Part shown: piece by piece, positions 11,235-23,400 of the stretch | Layout of the letters: every line of letters starts with the position of its first letter | Numbering within the stretch: position 1 is the first letter of the stretch | Origin: Adineta steineri | Lineage: Eukaryota > Rotifera > Eurotatoria > Adinetida > Adinetidae | DNA: 64,000 bases | Assembly: GCA_905250115.1 (NCBI GenBank) | Contig: CAJNOI010000031.1 | Coordinates: forward strand, 343,278 to 407,277 | Direction: 5' to 3' | Translations under genes and position numbers: made by a program | Notes under the pieces: model-generated | What the model was told of the DNA's origin: nothing | Databases searched by the model: none | What the model saw: only the letters and a program-made list of their open reading frames with translations

Positions 11235-12485
11235 TTTGTTAATAATTCTGAAGTATAATAAACAGTGAATTGATATTGGTATGAATGTATGAAAATGAGA
11301 AAGAAACTTGTGAGTATTTATACTATATGATAATATACCTGTATAATAATAATAATATAAATAAGAGCGTCATATAATATACGTCATCGATGATGTCATA
11401 TTTATGTTATACTCCCATAAATGATAAAAATAAATGCTGTGCAGTGTGATTGAGTCGATTAAGAATATTCGTGAATATACTCTAAAAGTTCGTTTTGATA
11501 ATTCTTAAGCTTTTTTTCAACTATAAAACGATTAAAATTTGATTTTTAATATTTTACTTAGAATGTTCTCTAAGATTCTTTTTCATATAATTAAGTATTT
11601 CATGATTAATTCTTATTTTGCATTTATTTAAATCTTTATGTTAGCGTCATACAATGATAAACGACTCTATTCAATAAAACAGAATCATATAAGTTTAAAT
11701 AGATTTTATTCATGAAGTTATTTCAAAAATTACATCTAGAATTTGTTATTCGTAGAATAAAACTGTTCGATGTTATAATTCAAGCACTTGATATTGCTAT
11801 ATTCTTGCAAATGTTATCAATTCGAATAATATTTCTGATATTATTTTTCATAATCGTTTATTAAGTTTTAACTAAACTAATTTCAAAGAATAATTGAAAG
11901 TATTTTTCATACAGATACAGTTAAATATTTGTATCTTAAATTTGATCATTTATAAAATATTTTAAGATTAATTATATTATTTTTTTCATGGTAGATTTAA
12001 CTAATAATTTCGAATTATTACATGATGAAATTGAAAAATAGTTTCTTTTATTGAAAATTTTTAATCATCTTTGAACATAAAAATAAATACATAATTATTA
12101 AAACGAACTATTAGAATAAATGTGATTAAAATAAAGCTATCATAGAGTATATTCCGAATATTCTTATTCGCACTTCATAACATTTATTTTTATCATTTAT
12201 GGGAGTATAACATAAATATGACATCATCGATGACGTATATTCTGGGCTGCGATTCGACCTATTTTTCCTATAAATCCTATATTTTTGACGAATCCTCTAA
12301 TTTGTCCTATATTTCGACTGCTTTTCCTATTTTACCTATATTTTATCGAAAAACAGAGAAATATAACTGATTTTATAAAAATATGAGAAAATAAGAGATT
12401 ATTCAAAGAGTATTAGCCGAATTTTACACCGACAAGCTAGTGAGTACTGATAAAGTCGATCTTTATACATTAAAAAAAAGATCGA

Positions 12486-12516
<31 letters not shown>

Positions 12517-12799
12517 CACATGTATAGACGCTGTCAATTAATACACGTAAGACGGCGATATCTATTGTACGTAATATTATTTGTATTTTCACATCTTCGA
12601 CGAATTTGCTAAGAAATTATTTAATTAAATCTTCTAAAGATCCAATAGTCAAAAGAATAAAACTAATGTATAGAAAATAATCATATGTTCTGCGAACCTT
12701 TTTTCACAGTTTCACGTATGTACAAATGTGCGTATTTTTGTGATAAATTTTAGCAGATAGATGAAACATGTATAAAGGGGGTGATAAAAAAATCATCAC

Positions 12800-13055
12800 T
12801 TTTTACTCACGCTAGAAATATCATAATACGAAAGTCCCTATTACCTAGCTCACAAATCCGGTATCTATTCGTCTAAGTCTGGTCCTTTTTTTTTGGTGTT
12901 TCCCGTAGGGCGATACTTGGCTCTCAGTACTAGACTCAGGTACTCCCTCATAGAAATCGCTGAAAAAAGGGAGCAGATCTAGACAAGCGGGTGTCAGATT
13001 CGTGATCCAGGTGACAAGGACTTTCCTATTATGACATTTCTAACGTGAGTAAAAA
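12800..13055. mobile_element. nested palindromic MITE (about 256 bp)
   Basis: Nearly the whole element is an inverted repeat. The left arm 12800-12898 starts TTTTTACTCACGCTAGAAAT and pairs with the right arm 12960-13055, which ends ATTTCTAACGTGAGTAAAAA. The centre is a GC-richer loop of about 60 bp. It has no coding capacity and lies inside the hAT-like element. Superfamily not determined. Confidence 0.7.
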
Positions 13056-13082
13056 TTCATGATTTTCGAACATCCTCTCTAA

Positions 13083-13400
13083 CCCTTTGATTACTTGTCA
13101 CATATATATATATGTGCTGACTACCACATCTTGATACATTTCTAAAAGTGCTTAACCCTTTCAGGACCCTGGCACATTTGTTATACCACCTATCTGAAGG
13201 GAGACCCAGCCCTTTCAGAAATAATGTTTTTTTTCTGAGATCGCCATCAAAAAGATAGTTCATGATTGACACACCGATGTAAAAAAGATAAAAGCAAAAT
13301 TGATCCTGAAAGGGTTAAATATAACAAGAAAGTTTATTTTAGCATTTTGTATAATAAAAAAACCATTTTATTTTAAATAAAAATTCCTCAATCAAAGGGT
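13083..13400. mobile_element. piggyBac-like MITE, outer copy
   Basis: Ends are CCCTTTGATT and AATCAAAGGG. The right flank is TTAA (13401-13404) and the left flank CTAA (13079-13082), probably a decayed TTAA. TTAA targets with CCCTTT-type ends are the piggyBac pattern. It contains a second element of the same type (13156-13314). Non-coding. Confidence 0.55.
13156..13314. mobile_element. piggyBac-like MITE, inner copy
   Basis: A 159-bp element with perfect 11-bp ends, CCCTTTCAGGA and TCCTGAAAGGG, flanked on both sides by TTAA (13152-13155 and 13315-13318). This is the classic piggyBac footprint. Non-coding, nested in the outer copy. Confidence 0.7.
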
Positions 13401-13850
13401 TAAATAAGCATTTATTTATTTATCAAATTTAATTATGAGAAAAGTATTTGTTTGCTTTTTCGCTATTTATTTTTGAAAGTTTACGATTTACTTCTTTTTT
13501 TGTTATTTACTGAAATGTGAATAAACTGTATTATAATCGAAATTTCAAACGCCATTTGATTTATATGATTATTTTGATAGCAAAGAATTACGCAACTGTA
13601 AGTAAAGTGTGATCGTTTATTCTAATTCTATCAAAGGAAAAATATGGAGTAATAAAACTAACAAAACTATATGTTTTCTCAAAAATAATACATACCTATA
13701 TTTTTGCCATTTTTTATGGAAAATCCTATTTTTACAGAAAAATAATCCTTTAAGGATTCCTATTTTTTTAAAAATTCGCAATCGGAGGCCAGCGTATATT
13801 ATATGACGCTCTTATTTATATTATTATTACACAGGTATATTATCATATAG

Positions 13851-13858
13851 TATAAATA
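13851..13858 (+). promoter_or_regulatory. TATA-like box of the 80-aa gene, copy 2
   Basis: TATAAATA about 80 bp before the ATG at 13939, conserved at the mirrored place (11315-11322) before copy 1. Confidence 0.4.
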
Positions 13859-13938
13859 CTCACAAGTTTCTTTCTCATTTTCATACATTCATACCAATAT
13901 AAACTCACTGTCTATTACATTTAATAATTATCAACAAA

Positions 13939-14181
13939 ATGTTTGCTCAACCCATTGCTGCTATTAGTCCAATGAATAATACTTGGACTAGAAATTATCA
14001 AACTATTGATTTTGGTAATTATGGTTATGGAATCTATTCACAAGATGTTGAACTTTATCGAAGTCCATATACAGGACGTGTTAATGTTGAACGTGAAGTT
14101 GATTTTATTCCAATAGGTAATCAATACTCTCAACCTATAACTGGCATTCCTGCTACTATTCATCAACATTATATAAATTAA
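13939..14181 (+). CDS. 80-aa protein of unknown function, copy 2
   Basis: Single-exon twin of the gene at 10992-11234, read rightward. It differs from copy 1 by S42 for N and T73 for A. The start context is CAACAAAATG, and the 5' flank shared with copy 1 includes TATAAATA. The hAT-like insertion ends 146 bp before the ATG, outside the conserved upstream 140 bp, so basal promoter elements are likely intact while anything beyond was pushed 1.5 kb away. Function unknown. Confidence 0.7.
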   Translation: MFAQPIAAISPMNNTWTRNYQTIDFGNYGYGIYSQDVELYRSPYTGRVNVEREVDFIPIGNQYSQPITGIPATIHQHYIN

Positions 14182-14262
14182 TGAGTTGAATATATGAAAT
14201 GAATATTGTATAAATTCTTTTTTATTTGTTGTTTGATTTTGTAAAATAAAATAAAATGAAAA

Positions 14263-17200
14263 ATATAAAAACAGATTCATTTTTTAATTTGATAGAAATA
14301 AAGATGGCTATTACAGTTGCCTTCACTTTTGTCCTTAGTTCTATTTAATCATTGTCTATTAGTTGTTACTGAGGAAGTGAGTGAGGGTTTTATATTCATC
14401 TCTCATCTTTACTCTCACAATCACATTCACATCTGGTGCAGATTCCACATGGGAGATTAAAAAATAAATCATTAGAAAAAGAGTAATGCATGGATTTTTA
14501 AACAGTTTTAATAACTAAATTTTCAATTGGGGATATTATATGTTGTAATAACAATGCCTTATTTTTCCTTCCTTGTATTTTACCATCATGTTTGAAATAA
14601 TATTGTTGTATTCTGTTAACATTTACATGACACTATAGCAATATTTTTTTCTAAAAATATTCCTTTGAGATGACGAAGCAAAAAAAACGACCCTCTTAGT
14701 CAGCTAGTTAAATAAAGTTTAGTTAATTGTTTAAAAGAAAATATTTTGTGAATAAGAATAAGACATTCTTTGTATGGCGTCTATATTAGAAGAAAACAAT
14801 TATTCATATTAAAAATATCTTCTTTTTTTCTTTTTTTTGTTTCTTCAGTGTTAAAAAATAAATCTAAAATATTTTTTCATTAAACCAGTTTCATCAAATT
14901 AAATACACAACAAACTTCTTACTTTATTCTGAACAGAAGAAAATATCTTTTGGTAAGTATTGACTTTTTGAATAGGTTAGAAAAAACAAAAACAATCTTA
15001 ATTCTATCAGATCATCATAGACAGTATTGGATGAAAAATTCTAGACAAAAAATATTCATATTGAAGAAGAATAGAAAAATGTTTTGAAAAAAATAAATAA
15101 TCAGATATCCAAAGCTTTTGTTTATTAAGAACTATAGAAAACTATAGAAAAAACAGGAGATTATTGCAATAAACTACCATATGTGTTGGCTAAATCATAC
15201 TCCTCTGTATAAGTTCTATGAAGATAAATGAATAATTTTTTCCTTATACTCCGTTTATCATTTGAAAGACTTATAAATGAAAAAAAAATATAATTATACA
15301 AATGAGATTTTTGCAGCTAAACTATATATTTGTGATATTTCAACATAACAGATCGATGTTTAATATTTATAATCATGATTTTTTAATCTAAATTCTCGTC
15401 TAAGATCACTATCGTTAAACATTTCTTGATTTTTAATAAAAATAATCTAAATGTTGTATTTATCCTTCCTTTTTCTTTTTCTATTTTTTCTTTTTCGAGT
15501 TGATAGACCGAGAACGACGAGAAAACAAAATAGAATCATCATTAACATGATGCTATGAAGCCGAGCAAACGTATTTTTTTTAGAAACTGATTTTCTATTC
15601 GTAATCAAAAGAGTATTTTTTCTCAAGAATATAAGAAAACTATAGTTTCATCACTGTACGTATTATTTCTTAAGTTTTACAATTAGCTAAATATAAAGAA
15701 AAATATTAATTAGAATTTATTTCTCGAATTACCTTGTAAAATATGCATTATACTTGATATTGTAAATAGAAAAATTAGAAAACGATTATTCTTTCTTACA
15801 TGCATCGAATTATATCATAAGAGGCACCGTATTTTATTTAGAAATGTAAAAAAGAATAGTTTTCTAATTGTACAAAATTGTTTTAGAATACGGAAGTTAT
15901 CTACACAAAATGAACAAAGAAAAAATTTTCCTTATTACGATATTAAAAATGAATAAATCGCCCAGACGTTTACTCTGTGCCATTTCTTTGTATTTAGAAA
16001 GTGCATTTTGAATGTCCTTTTTCTTTTTCTTAGGGTTAAGAAAAAAATAATAGAAAAGATTACACTTTTAATTAAAAAAACTAGTTTGACTATATTCGCA
16101 ATCAACAAATTGCAGAGATGCATATTCTTTAAAAGTAAAGTTTAATTATTTCAATTGGAGACAAATATATACATTAGAATATGTTGAAAAGATGGATTGT
16201 TTTTGTATTGATACATATTCGAGTTAAATACAAATATTTGAACAAATTGATACATATTATATACAACAAAATTCGATTTATGACTATTTAAGATAAAAAA
16301 CGAGAAACTATAATTAGGAAAATAGTTTAATAAGATCTAAAATCAATATCTTTACGAGTAAAGAGCTGACCCAATTTGCAGACGCGTGTTACTTGTTTTT
16401 GATAATATAGTATAAATATCAAAGATTTGGATGTCAATCAAAGCAACTACATTCATAGAATCTATATCCAGGTTGAAAAGGCACGGATAGTAAACGACCA
16501 TATATGGTTGTAAGTTAGTCATGTGCTGAGTTGAATATATCGACCATACATCTGTACGCTATTGAATTCTACAATGACTAATTCAATAATACGTATTAAT
16601 TAAAATAAACGGGCTGTTCAGCCTGGCCGAAGGATTCCATTCTATTTTTTTCTTAACCAGTATTTATGATATATAAAAAATAATTATTCTACGAATTATA
16701 GTATTCGTATAAGGCTATTGATCGATCAAGCAGCCTTATATAAATAGTATAGCTCCCAAAAAAAATTATATCTTCTTGATGTATCATGGAGATTGCATCA
16801 AAATAAAAAGAATCTGGACCTTCGATTAGACCAGACATCACAAATATTAGTTTTTATATTATTTGGGGAGTGATAAGGAGCGAGAGGGTATAAGGGGCTT
16901 ACCGAAATACGATGACAAATTTCAATCCTTTTAAATATACAGACCCTTTTCTATTCGTAGTATCTAGCGTATAAATGGAATCCTTAAATTTCTGTTCCAT
17001 TAACTGATCGCGTAATCATTTTTAGGTATGCGAAACTACTAAGAAAAACCTTATCTTGCTTTCGTGAACTTCAACGAAATTTTCTAGTCAGGCATTTTTA
17101 AAAATCAAGCTCGACTGCGTCGAATGAAGTACATCGACTGCAACATAATATTCATCTATAGATTTTTAAACACATATTATACGAAGGAATATGTAGTTGT

Positions 17201-17495
17201 ATGAAAAAATCACCAGAATGAACTCTAATATGCTGTGTTAGTTTATAATTGTATGCATTGTATAAAATCAGATCTTAGAGACATCGGGGTGCGTTTAAAA
17301 AAAGTTTTTATATAAATGTTAGAAGACGGAGTATACAAGAGTTGAATTACGCGAGATGAAGGACATTTCGTGACAGAAAACTTACTGAGTATCGTGAAGA
17401 TATCCGATTTTATCCGCTCACAATCATATAATGAATTGTTTATTCAATACCATTATCTATTAATACGAAAATAAATTATATTGTAGATATTCAAA
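14263..17495. other. intergenic, no gene recognised
   Basis: About 3.2 kb of AT-rich DNA. A weak G/C-rich hairpin-like patch lies at about 14368-14445 (GTGAGTGAGGG, then ACTCTCACAATCACATTCAC). The short minus frame at 15935-16123 shows no motifs, and no tRNA or rRNA was recognised. Confidence 0.55.
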
Positions 17496-20400
17496 ATGAT
17501 ATTGTTTGGCTATCTCAATGTTTGGTTGTTTCTATCGATTGTTCGACAAATATCGGGTAAGCATTCGATAAAATTATTTGCTATACTCTTTAGAAGAACC
17601 TTCAGCTTATTTTCTAATCGAAAAATGATCAGATCCAGAAATTAGCGTTTTTTATATATGATCAAACCAAATATAATATGCTCATTTCCAGAGTTTTCTT
17701 TCGAATTTCAACCAGAAGAATCCAGCTGACGGAATCACTAAGGTATCTGCCGATAAAAATTCGGCAAACATCACACTAAATCTAACAGTTAGATTCTGAG
17801 TTTATGATAATCATTACTATACAAATTCTATTGAACAGTTGTATGATTTTTCACAGGTATTTCGTACAATCAACCAAAACTTTGTGCAAATGCAACATGG
17901 AATCAGACGGCAATAACTTTTGCCAATAGCACCACGATTGGCATAAGTGCTTTCGGTATGTTTGTCGATACAAATAACAGCGTCTATGTAGCTGATCGAG
18001 CAAACAATAGGATCCAAATTTGGTTCAACAGTAGTAAAACAGTTACACGTACTATTTCTGGTGGTTTAAACGCATCTTTTAGCGTTTTCATCACAGATAA
18101 TAGTGATATTTATGTTGATAATGGTTATGCAAATTATCGGGTTGATAAATGGGGCTTTAATTCTACAAGTAGTGTTCCAACGATGTATATCTGTGGAGCA
18201 TGTTATGGTCTTTTTATTGATATTAATAATATGCTTTACTGCTCGATGTATAATTATCATGAAGTTGTTTCGAAGTCATTGGATACACGTTTAAATGTAT
18301 GGAGTGTTGTCGCCGGTAATGGTACAGCTGGATCAACATCGGTTACACTTAATAATCCATGGGGTATCTTTGTTGATATTAACTTGAATTTGTATGTAGC
18401 TGATTTTGTAAACAATCGGATTCAAAAATTTGCATCAGGACGATTGAATGGAACAACAATAGCAACAGGAGATATTACATTGTATCATCCAACTTCAGTT
18501 ACACTTGATGCTGATGGATATCTTTTTATTGTTGACAGTGGTAATAGTCGTATTGTTGGTTCAGGATCTTATGGATTTCGATGCATAGCGGCATGTTCTG
18601 GAATGGGTTCATCATCCAGTCAATTATATTATCCAGTAGCTCTATATTTTGACAGTTATGGAAATATATTCGTCACTGATCAAGCTAATAATAGAATTCA
18701 AAAAATTCTTTTGTCATCAAACGGCTGTAGTAAGTATAAGGATATATTATGATAAGCAATCTTATTCATCAGAGTAAAATTCTTGAAAAAGATTCTATTC
18801 ACACTATATTCTCATGCAATTGATTCTTATTTTCGATAAATTAAATACCTAAAATAAACAGAATTCTATTTGTTTTAGATACAACCACATCAACAACTAC
18901 AACTGCTGGTATGTTAAATATGTCTTTCTTTTTCTATATTGTTAAGAAACTATCTTTGTTTATAGCAATAAATACGACGAGCGTTACTCTAACAACTACT
19001 GTATCAACATCCGTGTCTTATTCCAATGGTAAAATAATAACTGAGAATGAGTATTTAATATATTCACCTTCACTTTGGTTTACTGGGCGTAATCCGATGA
19101 ATTTACGTCAGTTTTTATGAAAGAATATAAGTGTAGAATACATATGAGAATCAAATGTACGTAGAAGTATCTGATTGTCTTTAATTTTCAATGTCGTAGA
19201 TAGAAATATTCCTAATCAACACATAATTTAAGCGAAAGTTTTTAACATTCCAATGAGAGCCCAGATGCAAGGAATGAGCTGTAAATGATCTAAGATGACT
19301 GATGAAACGCTATTATCAACGATGAGAATAATTGTCTTACACCGACTTTTTTATCATGATTTTTGATTGAAACATATTTTAGTTAAAAATATACTTATTA
19401 GTATATGCTCACATAAATATTAATCGTATCAATTGTTTTACTACTGATATGAATTAAAGAAAAAAATGCATTTAATAATTAACGAGGCATCTTTTACTTT
19501 AAAACAAATGATAGTCGTGATCAAATAGTTTTCCTGCGTGTTTGATAAACAATACAACTTTTTCTATGTTACTTTTAATTATTATATGTAAGATTATCTT
19601 TCGAGATGGTATCAAACTGTCCAAATGAGCAAAGATTGTTTAAGAGATCTAAAACTGGAACGATGCAAATGAACTTTATAACAAAATATCTAACACATCT
19701 AGTTTTCTAGATTAGAAGTATAGTAAAGTAATCATGACTCGAAAAAGAATCAATATCAAAATAGTTTGTTATAAATGTCTTCTCGTTCTAAATAGGCCTT
19801 ATTGCATAGTAGAAGTCTTATCACGAACTATTTTAGCATCCAGAGTACATGAATATTTTTAAACTGTGATTGTGGGTATCATTGTTCGTTATTTCACTAT
19901 GTGATTTGTACATAATAGAATAAAAATAATATTAATATTATTTTAGTTATATCATTCAACCAACCAAAATTTGGTGCATATGCTACTTGGGATAACATTG
20001 GTATTACTTTTGCAAATAGTAGTACAGTTGGCACAAACCCATATGGAATTTTCGTAGACACTAATAATACGGTTTATGTAGCTAATAAAGCAAACAATCA
20101 AATTCAAGTATGGTTATCGGGAAGTAGTATACCTACAAGAAATATTACCACTGGTGTTACTTCTCCATATAGTATTTTTGCTACCATCACTGGTGATATT
20201 TATGTCGATAATGGATATACAAATAATAGAGTCGATAAGTGGGCATCATACGGAAATATAAGTAGTTCAGTAATGCAGGTTCAAGGTGCATGCTATGATC
20301 TCTTTATTGATGTTAATAATACTCTTTACTGTTCATTGTATACTCAAAATCAAGTTGCTATAAAATCATTGAATGGCAACTCAAGTATGTGGATCGTTGC

Positions 20401-23400
20401 TGCTGGTACAGAATGTTCTGGATCAACTTCGAATACACTTAATAATCCTCGTGGAATCTTTGTTGATATAAATCTCAATTTATATGTTGCTGATTGCGGA
20501 AACGATCGAGTGCAATTATTTTTATCTGGACAAGTAACAGCAACGACAGTAGCAGGAAGTACAGCTACTGGAACTATCTCACTTGATTGTCCTAGTGATG
20601 TTGCACTCGATGGTGGTGGATATCTTTTTATTGTAGACAGTAATAATAATCGTATTATTGGTTCAGGACCTAATGGCTTTCGTTGTATAATTGCATGTGC
20701 ATCTACCAGTGGTTCAGCATCCAATCAATTAAGTAGTCCATCGACTTTTAGTTTTGATAGTTATGGAAATATATTTATTACTGATCAAGGCAACAGTCGA
20801 GTGCAAAAATTTTATTTAACAACCAATATTTATAGTAAGTAAATTAGAATTTTTTTTTGTAAAACTTAATAACTAAAATAAAACCTAATCAAAGAGATTT
20901 ATTTGAATTAATCAATCTTAGTTTTTGTTTGTGTACTACACATTGTGTATTAAACAACAGTGAAATTCATTCTGATTATATTAAACTATCGAACTAACTT
21001 TTAGCGTTATTCGTTGAGATACTTCATAGAAGTCCTATTGAAATCTGTTAGTAGATCTATCAATGATTTCATCAATAAGATTTAAATTTTTTATACTCCG
21101 AAATATTTAACTTGATGAACATGTTTGAAAAATAACATCAATGATTTTTTTAATTTATTTTTATTTTTAGGTACAACTATCAATCAACCAAGCTTCTGTC
21201 CATCTACAACTTGGTATACAAATGCAATTACATTTGCTAATAGTAGTATGGTTGGATCAATTGTATTTGGTGTTTTCGTTAGTATTAATAATACTGTTTA
21301 TGTAGCTAATCAGCAAACTAATCAGGTTGTAATATGGTACGAAGGAAGTACTAATCCAGATAAAATTCTTTCTGGTAGTCTGAGTACACCATTTGATCTT
21401 TTCGCAACCCCTCAAGGAGATATATATGTTGATAATGGTTTAAATGGTCGAGTTGATAAATTTGCATTCAACTCAAATCTAAGCACTCCTGCAATGTCAG
21501 TTCCTAATTCATGTTATGGCATTTTTGTTGATATTAGTAATAATCTTTATTGTTCAACATTTAGTTCTAATCAAGTTGTTAAGAAATGGTTAAATGATAA
21601 TGTACTCACATCAGCTATTGTTGCTGGTAACGGCACAGCTGGATCAACAGCAACTATGCTTCATTTACCTATGGGAATTTTTGTCGATGCTAAATTTAAT
21701 TTATATGTTGCAGATACTACTAATTGCAGAATACAGATGTTTCCTGTTGGACAATTAACTGGAATAACTCTAGCAGGAGCTAGTGCACCAGGAACTATTA
21801 CACTTAATAATCCATATGGTATTACATTAGATGGTAATGGATATCTTTTTATTGTGGATTGTTATAATCATCGAATAGTTGGATCAGGACCATATGGTTT
21901 TCGATGCTTATTTGGATGTACAACAATATCTGGTTCTGCACCAAGTCAATTGTCTTATCCAACAACTTTAAGATTTGATAGTTATGGGAATCTATTTGTT
22001 GCTGATAGAAATAATAATCGAGTGCAAAAGTTTATATTAGCATCGAGATCATGTAGTAAGTTATTTTTAGTTTATGTTTTCGATGAAATCAATTTTGTTT
22101 ATTTTAGGTTTGTCTTATAATCAACCAACATTTTGTTATAATGCTTTATGGTATTCTAATGCATCAACTTTTGCATCAAGTAGTACAATTGGTACATTAC
22201 CATATGGTATTTTTATTAATGGAATCAATACTGTGTATGTACCTAATCAAGTTAGTAACACTATTTTATCATGGCCTCAAGGAAGTAATACATCAACAAC
22301 TAATACATATAGTAGTTTGAGCAATCCTTATAGTCTTTTTATGTCTATAAATGGTGATATTTATATTGATAATGGTTATTCATATGGCCGAGTGGATAAA
22401 TATACATTTAATACATCAAATCGTGTTACTGTTATGAATGTTAATGGAAGTTGTTATGGTTTATTTATTGATATTAATAATAATCTTTATTGTTCACTTA
22501 AAAGTCTTCATCAAGTTGTTAAACTTTTACTTAATAATGCTACAACTATTCCGACAATTGCAGCCGGAAATGGTTCTGCTGGATCACTATCAAATATGCT
22601 GAATTCTCCTCAAGGAATCTGTGTTGACAGTAATTCAAACTTATATATTGCAGACAGTGCTAACAATCGTATCCAGTTCATCCAATCTGGTCAATCAAAT
22701 GGAGTGACAATCGTTGGTAATGGTTCATCAGCAAATATTATACTCAACTATCCAACGGGAATTGTCCTTGATGCTAATGGTTATTTATTTATTGTGGATA
22801 GTTATAATCATCGTATTGTTGCTTCAAGTTATTATGGCTTTCGATGTATAGTGGGATGTTCAGGAGGTGGTTCATCTGCATCTCAATTATCTTTTCCACA
22901 AAGTATGGCTTTTGACAGTTATGGAAATATATATGTTACTGACCGAAATAATAGTCGAGTGCAACAATTCACTCTTCAAACTAACAATTGCAGTAAGTTT
23001 GTTTGTGTATAATAGAACATTATGAAGCTGTAGTTGATAATTAGTTTTTTTTTGCGACTATTATCTGAAAAGTTGAAAAAATAGAAATAACATGGTGCTT
23101 GAATTAATTGATCTCATATTAATGTTTTTAGTATAACTTCCCTCTAATTCGATTGAAGAAAGCATAACTGTTTTATATTTCAGCAATACCGACCACGACC
23201 ACCACCACCACTACTACTACTACTACGAGCAGCAGCAGTGCCACTACTAGCACTGCTACTACTACCACTAGCAGCACCACAAGTAGCAGCACTAGTACTA
23301 CTACCACCAGCAGTACTACAAGTAGTAGCAGTACTACAAGCACCACTACCACCACCACCACTACCACGAGTACCACCAGTAGCACTAGTACCAGTACCAG

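Larger units (their letters stand above)
12242..13792. mobile_element. non-autonomous DNA transposon, hAT-like (8-bp target duplication)
   Basis: A 1551-bp insertion with imperfect terminal inverted repeats: CTGGGCTGCGATTCG at the left end, and an end that reads CTGGCCTCCGATTGC on the other strand. It is flanked by an exact 8-bp duplication, CGTATATT, at 12234-12241 and 13793-13800. The opposite palindrome arm keeps the empty site (11376-11383), which proves the borders. Subterminal TCCTAT-type motifs recur at both ends. No transposase frame is present, so it must have been moved in trans. The 8-bp duplication fits hAT, but P or Merlin cannot be excluded. Internal sequence includes an (AT)n tract (12487-12511) and three nested MITE-like elements. 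Confidence 0.85.
10910..14262. repeat. large palindrome (inverted duplication) with twin genes
   Basis: The left arm (about 10910-11505) is nearly the reverse complement of the right arm. The right arm is in two pieces, about 12090-12241 and 13793-14262, because a 1551-bp element sits inside it. Each arm holds one 80-aa gene, its TATA-containing upstream region and its downstream flank. Removing the insertion restores near-perfect pairing through the insertion point. The spacer between the arms is about 0.6 kb of AT-rich DNA. Confidence 0.85.
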
